IMG/VR virus record: IMGVR_UViG_3300036785_000142
Span: 1 to 28,228 of that record
Reading direction: 5' to 3' (one strand)
DNA from: a virus
DNA: 28,228 nucleotides
In this document: piece after piece, positions 24,291 to 28,228 of the stretch
How positions within the stretch are numbered: position 1 is the stretch's first letter
Layout of the letters: each line of letters opens with the position of its first letter
Made by a program: the position numbers and the translations under genes
The notes under the pieces: generated by a model
The model's input: the letters and a program-made list of their open reading frames with translations, nothing else
What the model was told of the DNA's origin: nothing
Database searches by the model: none

Positions 24291-24721
24291 ACTGCTCCCG
24301 CCCCTGCCATGACTCGTCTACTTTCCCATTTGCCATCCGCCCAGGCATCGCTGAACGTAACGCAGGCACAGGAGGTTTCAGTCTCCCACACTTCCACCTT
24401 GTCAACTGGTACAAGGTTTGCCCTGAATACCAATAGTGCCCAACCGGCGATGTTCTCAGCAGTTGTGGTACTTATTGGTAATGTCTCGTTGAGGTCCTTG
24501 TGATCGAGTAGAGGTTCAAGGCTATGCTTCCATACAGCCTTTATGTCAGCAAAGTCAATCACCATACCTTCCTTGGGATGGTCCTGCTTTTCGTTCACTT
24601 CACCCTTTACGCACACGACCACCTTGTAGGAGTGACCATGAGGGTTCTTGCACTTGCCATCATGATTGGGTAACGAATGCGCTGCCTCGAATTTGAACAC
24701 CTTGCTGACACAAGCGATCAA
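24287..24721 (-). CDS. queD: 6-carboxy-5,6,7,8-tetrahydropterin synthase QueD (144 aa)
   Basis: A TTG start at 24721 is likely because GAGAGGGGG lies 6 bases upstream, and it gives the usual queD length. The metal site reads FEAAHSLPNHDGKCKNPHGHSYK, with H15, H28 and H30 as zinc ligands and C24 as the catalytic cysteine of the family. GMVIDFADIKAVW, LDHKDLN and the TTAENIAGW strand follow, all typical QueD features. The enzyme acts on dihydroneopterin triphosphate from FolE. The stop overlaps queE, so the two are translated together. Confidence 0.94.
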   Translation of the reverse strand: MIACVSKVFKFEAAHSLPNHDGKCKNPHGHSYKVVVCVKGEVNEKQDHPKEGMVIDFADIKAVWKHSLEPLLDHKDLNETLPISTTTAENIAGWALLVFRANLVPVDKVEVWETETSCACVTFSDAWADGKWESRRVMAGAGAV

Positions 24722-24734
24722 CTGGTCCCCCTCT

Positions 24735-25031
24735 CTAGGTTACGCTGGAGTGTCCTGCCTTGCGCAGGATCTTGTAGGCTTCTTGTACTGCTAGGGTAGG
24801 ACCAGTCGGTTGTTCCGGCCCATGATCGAGCACAACTGCGTATCGACATTCGCGCTCGACGTTGATGCCCTTGCTCTTACACATCTGGCAGACAGCCCGA
24901 GAGAAGGTGGGTTTGCTCTTTATGTCCCGGTTCATTTGTTCACCGAGATTTTCACCCTCGATTGACAGGGCACCGTAGTAATCAGGGCAATCGGGAGTGG
25001 GGCAAACCCACACTTCAATCAGTGTCCTCAT
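24735..25031 (-). CDS. Small protein with Cys pairs (98 aa)
   Basis: The ATG at 25031 is part of an ATGA overlap with the DUF669 gene. Two Cys pairs, CPTPDC (residues 10-15) and CQMC (48-51), could form a zinc ribbon; the spacing of about 32 residues is plausible for that fold. The rest is helical, ending with AVQEAYKILRKAGHSSV. I do not recognise a family. Its place between the recombination genes and queD suggests an accessory of either group, possibly nucleic-acid binding. The zinc role is inferred from the cysteines alone. Confidence 0.7.
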   Translation of the reverse strand: MRTLIEVWVCPTPDCPDYYGALSIEGENLGEQMNRDIKSKPTFSRAVCQMCKSKGINVERECRYAVVLDHGPEQPTGPTLAVQEAYKILRKAGHSSVT

Positions 25032-25675
25032 CGCACTCTGCGGCGTGCCTTCTCGCGCGACCGGGTCTGTGTCCTGGACTTGGCACTGGTTGAGGATGTT
25101 GAGGACCGGCGACGTGGACGTTCTTCCTCCTCGTCTTCCTCATCTTCATCCTCGTCTTCTTCCTCGTCACGTGTGCGCCGGCGTGAACGTCCACCGTTGC
25201 CACGTGACTCAGCAGCTGCGGTACGAGTTGTCTTTTTCTTCTTGGGCTTCTTGTCGGGGCCGAATAGGTTCTCCACTCGGTTGCGCTCCCGACCATCGTA
25301 CATCTCGTTCTTGACTTGAGCGACTGCTTCGATACCCTGCAACTCCGGGTAGAGCAGCAGCGGGCCACCACTGGTTGTGGGCTCAACGTCATCGTCCCAC
25401 TCAAGGTCCATCTCTTCCTCATCCTCGTCGATGATGCCGAGGTCCAGGAGGACTTGCTTGAGGCGGAACAGCGCCTGAGGCTTGAGTGAAGTGATCATCC
25501 ACAGCCGGCGGTTCTCGTACTCACCATCGATGACGACCAGTTCCCAGTTGAGGTAGTCACCGTCGTCCGCCTTGTTGCGACGAACTTCGACTTTGTCCAC
25601 CTCAATGTCATATGAACCTTCTGGCAGAGGTTCAAAGCTATCTACATCGGCAAAGTTTACAGTGGTACTAGGCAT
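25028..25675 (-). CDS. DUF669 family protein with long charged tail (215 aa)
   Basis: The family part is residues 5-80: FEPLPEGSYDIEVDKVE, then DGDYLNWELVVIDGEYENRRLWM and FRLKQVLLDLGI, the usual DUF669 strands. DUF669 proteins are commonly encoded beside Sak4/AAA_24 ATPases in phages and may bind single-stranded DNA. After a middle part, the last 75 residues change sharply: a Lys/Arg block (141-169), an almost pure Glu/Asp run (170-185) and another Arg/Ser block up to 215. This acidic-basic tail is longer than I would expect and is probably disordered. It is translated right before the Cys-pair gene (ATGA overlap). Confidence 0.75.
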   Translation of the reverse strand: MPSTTVNFADVDSFEPLPEGSYDIEVDKVEVRRNKADDGDYLNWELVVIDGEYENRRLWMITSLKPQALFRLKQVLLDLGIIDEDEEEMDLEWDDDVEPTTSGGPLLLYPELQGIEAVAQVKNEMYDGRERNRVENLFGPDKKPKKKKTTRTAAAESRGNGGRSRRRTRDEEEDEDEDEEDEEEERPRRRSSTSSTSAKSRTQTRSREKARRRVR

Positions 25676-25857
25676 TACTCCCCTTGCTGAATGTCGATTC
25701 GAATGAGTTTTCCCGTACGGTACACCGACCAGCCTTCACCCTTTACCGCTTTGACTTGCTGATCGGTGTCCTGTATTAGGGTGAGTACAGCGTTGATGAT
25801 CTGTGGCCAAGGAATGAAAGTTTCCTCGGGCATCACACTACCGATTACTGCCATCAT
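25675..25857 (-). CDS. Small protein of unknown function (60 aa)
   Basis: Two start codons in a row (ATGATG) follow AGAGGAG; the first makes an ATGA overlap with the Sak4-like gene, the second would be better spaced from the ribosome site, so residue 1 is uncertain by one codon. The protein is a helix (PWPQIINAVLTLIQDTDQQV) followed by strands ending in LIRIDIQQGE. No family is recognised. Overlaps on both sides (the stop shares one base with the DUF669 start) argue that it is a real part of the recombination set. Confidence 0.6.
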   Translation of the reverse strand: MMAVIGSVMPEETFIPWPQIINAVLTLIQDTDQQVKAVKGEGWSVYRTGKLIRIDIQQGE

Positions 25858-26630
25858 TTTCTCCTCTTCTTTTTCTTGCCTCCATTTTCGCTTTCGCTGT
25901 AGCCAAGTACGTCGAGCAGTTCACCGATGGTCGGTTCAACTAGCTCGTCTGGAACGTCACCTCCCCACTTGGTGCGCGCCTTGACACGGTACTTTGGGTA
26001 GTTCCGCATCAATAGGATCCTCTCCTCTTCTCCATCACTGTCAGTTGAGAGAGCAAGGTACCCGCTCATTGACACAAGACCTGCAACTTCCTCAGCCAAC
26101 TGACCAGACATGTCAGGAAGCGTGATCCTGCCTTCACGGGGCATGTCTGCCTGCTTAGCATGTGCTGCATAGAACACGTGCATTGGTAAGTCCCGGTACT
26201 TCCTGAGCGTACGCCTCATCTGTACGGCTGCCACACCGTAGTCACCCTGTTCGATGAGGTCTGGGTTCTTACGATTCGGCCCTTGTTCCTCAAGTATGTT
26301 CAGTAGGGCCCATCTATGCCACTCGCTGATCGAGTCGATGCCCACTGAACGGTACTCACTGAAGTCGATTTCCTCCCCTCCCACCTTCTTCACTGCCCCG
26401 TCAAGCAACGCCTCATAGATCTGGTCAGCGTCGCGCCATGAGCGTATGGGGAAGATGTCGATGTCCAGTCCTGCCAGTGATTCGTACCCTGATTCGAAGT
26501 CCAGGAACGCCATGGGGAACGTGCGCTCATCCTCCTGCGCAGTTCCCAACAAGCACGTTTTGCCATGACCAGCTGGAGCGAAGATTAGTGCCTTGCACCA
26601 ACGTCGCTGATGGGGAAGGTGAACCTCCAT
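25854..26630 (-). CDS. Sak4-like / AAA_24 RecA-type ATPase (258 aa)
   Basis: The ATG at 26630 is a TAATG overlap with a small upstream gene. The protein has the Walker A APAGHGKT at 18-25, an acidic strand (FLDFESG), and a Walker B strand VGIDSISEW around residue 100. YAAHAKQAD and LRKYRDLPMHV strands follow, and the C-terminus ends in a Lys/Arg run, GGKKKKRRK. This pattern fits Sak4-like phage recombinases, remote RecA relatives that anneal single strands together with an SSB. A DUF669 gene immediately follows and a Cas4/AddB-like nuclease precedes, which supports a recombination role. Confidence 0.8.
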   Translation of the reverse strand: MEVHLPHQRRWCKALIFAPAGHGKTCLLGTAQEDERTFPMAFLDFESGYESLAGLDIDIFPIRSWRDADQIYEALLDGAVKKVGGEEIDFSEYRSVGIDSISEWHRWALLNILEEQGPNRKNPDLIEQGDYGVAAVQMRRTLRKYRDLPMHVFYAAHAKQADMPREGRITLPDMSGQLAEEVAGLVSMSGYLALSTDSDGEEERILLMRNYPKYRVKARTKWGGDVPDELVEPTIGELLDVLGYSESENGGKKKKRRK

Positions 26631-26785
26631 TATCGCTTCTTCCTTTCCTGCTTGACACTTGCGGACTTGTGAGGGTTCATCGACCCTGGTTGGTGATATC
26701 CTTGTCGCCGATCACTACGGATGCTGTTGTACATACCGCGGCGTACACCAAGACGCAGCTTTTGGCTGGTGAGTTTATTGCCCAT
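26630..26785 (-). CDS. Small basic protein (51 aa)
   Basis: This frame is short but has a strong ribosome site: AAGGGG six bases before ATG at 26785. It ends in TAATGG, so the stop shares bases with the start of the Sak4-like gene. The protein reads MGNKLTSQKLRLGVRRGMYN... with 15 Lys/Arg and 1 Asp and 1 Glu by my count, ending QERKKR. It fills the space between the nuclease and the ATPase exactly. Such a basic peptide may bind nucleic acid, but no family is recognised. Confidence 0.6.
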   Translation of the reverse strand: MGNKLTSQKLRLGVRRGMYNSIRSDRRQGYHQPGSMNPHKSASVKQERKKR

Positions 26786-26795
26786 TGTTTGCCCC

Positions 26796-28097
26796 TTAGA
26801 TTCGACGGCTTGCTTTACGGTCAGGAGCTTGCATGTAGCGAGTGTCGATGATCGACTCTACATCGCTCCCATCCTCCATCGCTAGGCATATGGGTGCCAT
26901 TTCACATCGTGGACACCATAGTCGAGACATGTTCGGGTAAGGTGCTAGGTCACCTTCGTACACTTCGCGCATGTCATAGTACTCGTCCACTAGACGGTAC
27001 TCAAAGTTGAGCATCTCGTTGAGGTTCTTCATCACATAGTGACGAGTGAAGAACCTGTCCCAACCATAGCTGAGCAACGCCTCATAGGCTTCCCGGTACT
27101 TCTGCGTCTTGACGGTACCGTCCTTGAGCATGAGGCCACGACGCTGCAACTCTGCTTTGTACTTCTGCGCTGTCGTCAACTGGTCCTTTGCAGCACTCAG
27201 ATTACCAGCCTTCAGAATGCGCGGTTCCTTGGGAGCTTGCTTGATCAAGTAGTTGAAGCAAACTCCCCGTGGCATCATTCCCAACCAGCGCCACACTACA
27301 TATGTGTACCCTGTCGCCTGGTCGTCGAAATCTAGTCCGCGGTCGTTCGGTTGTGAATCTGATGACTTGTGATCATAAATCCACAAGCCTCGCACACCTT
27401 CTGGTCTGCGCAATGCCAACACATCGATCTTGGCACTAAGGCACGGCCTTCCTGGGAGCGGTTGACGTGTCTCAGGGTCAAGAATTGGACATAGCAAACG
27501 TCCTGAGGGTTTGTGGAGAACGACTGCTGATTCGGAGTGCTCAGCAATGTGTTCACGCTCCTCAAAGTGCTTGTTCAACCAGGATGTGCCTGCGCCTGTC
27601 AGCATGCCCTCGATGGCATGGACAGTAAAGTCATCCTCGTGATGGGCGTACTGATGGTACCCCCTGAGCATCTCTTCTCCCAAGTCACCGAGCTCGACAA
27701 GTGCATCACCTAGTGACACCTTAGCCTCAGTCATTAGCTCCTTGTCGGAGACTATGCGTTCATCGGCCCAGTAGTACCACTTATCCCAGGCGTTCAGCGC
27801 TGCATCAAGAATGACACTATCGGCAGCCGACTGTAGGTACTCCGGCGTGTCGGCCTTCCTGAGGTAGTATGCCTCAAGTGCCTCATGTATTCCGCTACCA
27901 AAGTCAAGTGCCATTCCCTTTGGGACACGTGGTGCGAGGTTCTCGATGACCTCCAAGTGCCAGCGCCTGCGACACGTCTTGAAGGTGCCGCGTTCGGTGG
28001 TTGATATGTCCTTGACTCGTTGTGTGAGTTGTAGTGGAGTAGGTTGTTTCTTACCGGTTGGATACTTTGTTCTCGACTTCGTTGTTGTCTTTGGCAT
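26796..28097 (-). CDS. PD-(D/E)XK nuclease, Cas4/AddB-like with Fe-S cysteines (433 aa)
   Basis: The ATG at 28097 follows GAGGACCA. It opens with a basic tail, then STTERGTFKTCRRRW with C42, the RecB-like start motif. GSGIHEALEAYY has H71. The catalytic set is D225 in SAKIDVLAL and D242-x-K244 in IYDHKSSD, with the follow-up helix FDDQATGYTYVV. Near the end LWCPRCEMAPIC gives C395, C398 and C404 in CX2CX5C spacing, which together with C42 matches the Fe-S site of AddB and Cas4 nucleases. It probably resects DNA ends for the Sak4-like recombinase. Confidence 0.85.
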   Translation of the reverse strand: MPKTTTKSRTKYPTGKKQPTPLQLTQRVKDISTTERGTFKTCRRRWHLEVIENLAPRVPKGMALDFGSGIHEALEAYYLRKADTPEYLQSAADSVILDAALNAWDKWYYWADERIVSDKELMTEAKVSLGDALVELGDLGEEMLRGYHQYAHHEDDFTVHAIEGMLTGAGTSWLNKHFEEREHIAEHSESAVVLHKPSGRLLCPILDPETRQPLPGRPCLSAKIDVLALRRPEGVRGLWIYDHKSSDSQPNDRGLDFDDQATGYTYVVWRWLGMMPRGVCFNYLIKQAPKEPRILKAGNLSAAKDQLTTAQKYKAELQRRGLMLKDGTVKTQKYREAYEALLSYGWDRFFTRHYVMKNLNEMLNFEYRLVDEYYDMREVYEGDLAPYPNMSRLWCPRCEMAPICLAMEDGSDVESIIDTRYMQAPDRKASRRI

Positions 28098-28228
28098 TGG
28101 TCCTCGGTTGTGACTTGATGAACCATCGGGCCAGTTTGACCGCGTCCTTTTCGTGCTTCGTGCCTAGTTGTTCTGAGCACTTGGCTGCGGGGTGACCTTT
28201 CCAACGGTTTGGTGTCACTAGGTGCGCC
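28051..28228 (-). CDS. Partial gene at the right edge (C-terminal 58 aa)
   Basis: On the minus strand one frame is open from the window edge to a TAA at 28053-28051 and reads AHLVTPNRWKGHPAAKC, then HEKDAVKLARWFIKSQ and a charged, disordered tail. It overlaps the nuclease start by 47 bases. The amphipathic helix near the middle looks like real coding sequence, but a second minus-strand frame is also open here. The gene is cut by the window edge, so no function can be given. Confidence 0.4.
   Translation of the reverse strand, partial: AHLVTPNRWKGHPAAKCSEQLGTKHEKDAVKLARWFIKSQPRTNAKDNNEVENKVSNR

Noticed and set aside
20136-24721. A tRNA-queuosine pathway in place of DNA modification
   Set aside because: Not excluded, but QueF, QueA and a full-length zinc-bearing TGT are not seen here, while a compact DpdA-like protein is, so DNA modification is the better reading.
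25080-25319. Plus-strand frame with a long Ser run
   Set aside because: It is the antisense of the acidic and basic tail of the DUF669 gene; GAG/GAC repeats give Ser codons on the other strand. No ribosome site and no neighbours on that strand.
27794-28204. Minus-strand 136-residue frame over the nuclease start
   Set aside because: It overlaps the nuclease for most of its length and its composition (Arg, Thr, Gln-rich) is typical of an out-of-frame shadow.
1-28228. Integrase, attachment site, CRISPR array, insertion sequence or tRNA gene
   Set aside because: None was seen; gaps are too short for most of these and no recombinase of the integrase type is present. The window alone does not tell whether the phage is temperate.

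Overview
The window is an internal piece of a tailed-phage genome with a contractile tail (myovirus morphology). A tail sheath gene, a tail tube gene, a frameshifted tail-assembly chaperone, a tape measure and a gp25/J/I-type baseplate set show this directly. The host is probably Gram-positive and plausibly an actinobacterium. That is inferred from a LysM protein, several peptidoglycan-cutting tail domains, an M15 peptidase endolysin, frequent GTG/TTG starts and strong purine-rich Shine-Dalgarno (SD) sites. Base composition is moderate (about half G+C). I cannot name the phage or its host.

Layout: bases 1-14437 are a left-to-right virion block. In order it holds the end of a probable major capsid protein, head-completion and neck genes, sheath, tube, chaperone with -1 frameshift, tape measure, LysM protein, hub with NlpC/P60 peptidase, spike/lysozyme protein, gp25-like wedge, baseplate J, protein I, collar-type fibre, and a charged protein of unknown role. 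Bases 14571-28228 run right to left and converge on it. In transcription order they hold a partial gene, a Cas4/AddB-like PD-(D/E)XK nuclease, a 51-residue basic protein, a Sak4-like ATPase, a 60-residue protein, a DUF669 protein, a Cys-pair protein, QueD, QueE, FolE, a MazG-like protein, an M15 endolysin, QueC, a DUF3310 protein, a TGT/DpdA-like protein, a UDG-like/PolA DNA polymerase, a primase-polymerase/ATPase, a small AT-rich gene and a VPS62-like protein. Genes are tightly packed, often with ATGA or GTGA overlaps. No gap exceeds 300 bases; the largest is the 133-base convergent junction.

How the genes work together: FolE, QueD, QueE and QueC are the complete set for making preQ0 from GTP. 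The TGT-fold protein has the features of DpdA, the enzyme that exchanges guanine for a 7-deazaguanine in DNA. No QueF and no amidotransferase-type archaeosine gene is visible, so the simplest prediction is that the phage carries 7-cyano-7-deazaguanine in its DNA, as protection against host restriction. The cassette is interleaved with the replication genes and with the endolysin. The nuclease, Sak4-like ATPase and DUF669 protein form a probable recombination module. The replicative polymerase carries an N-terminal UDG-like domain of the phage SPO1 type whose glycosylase motifs look lost.
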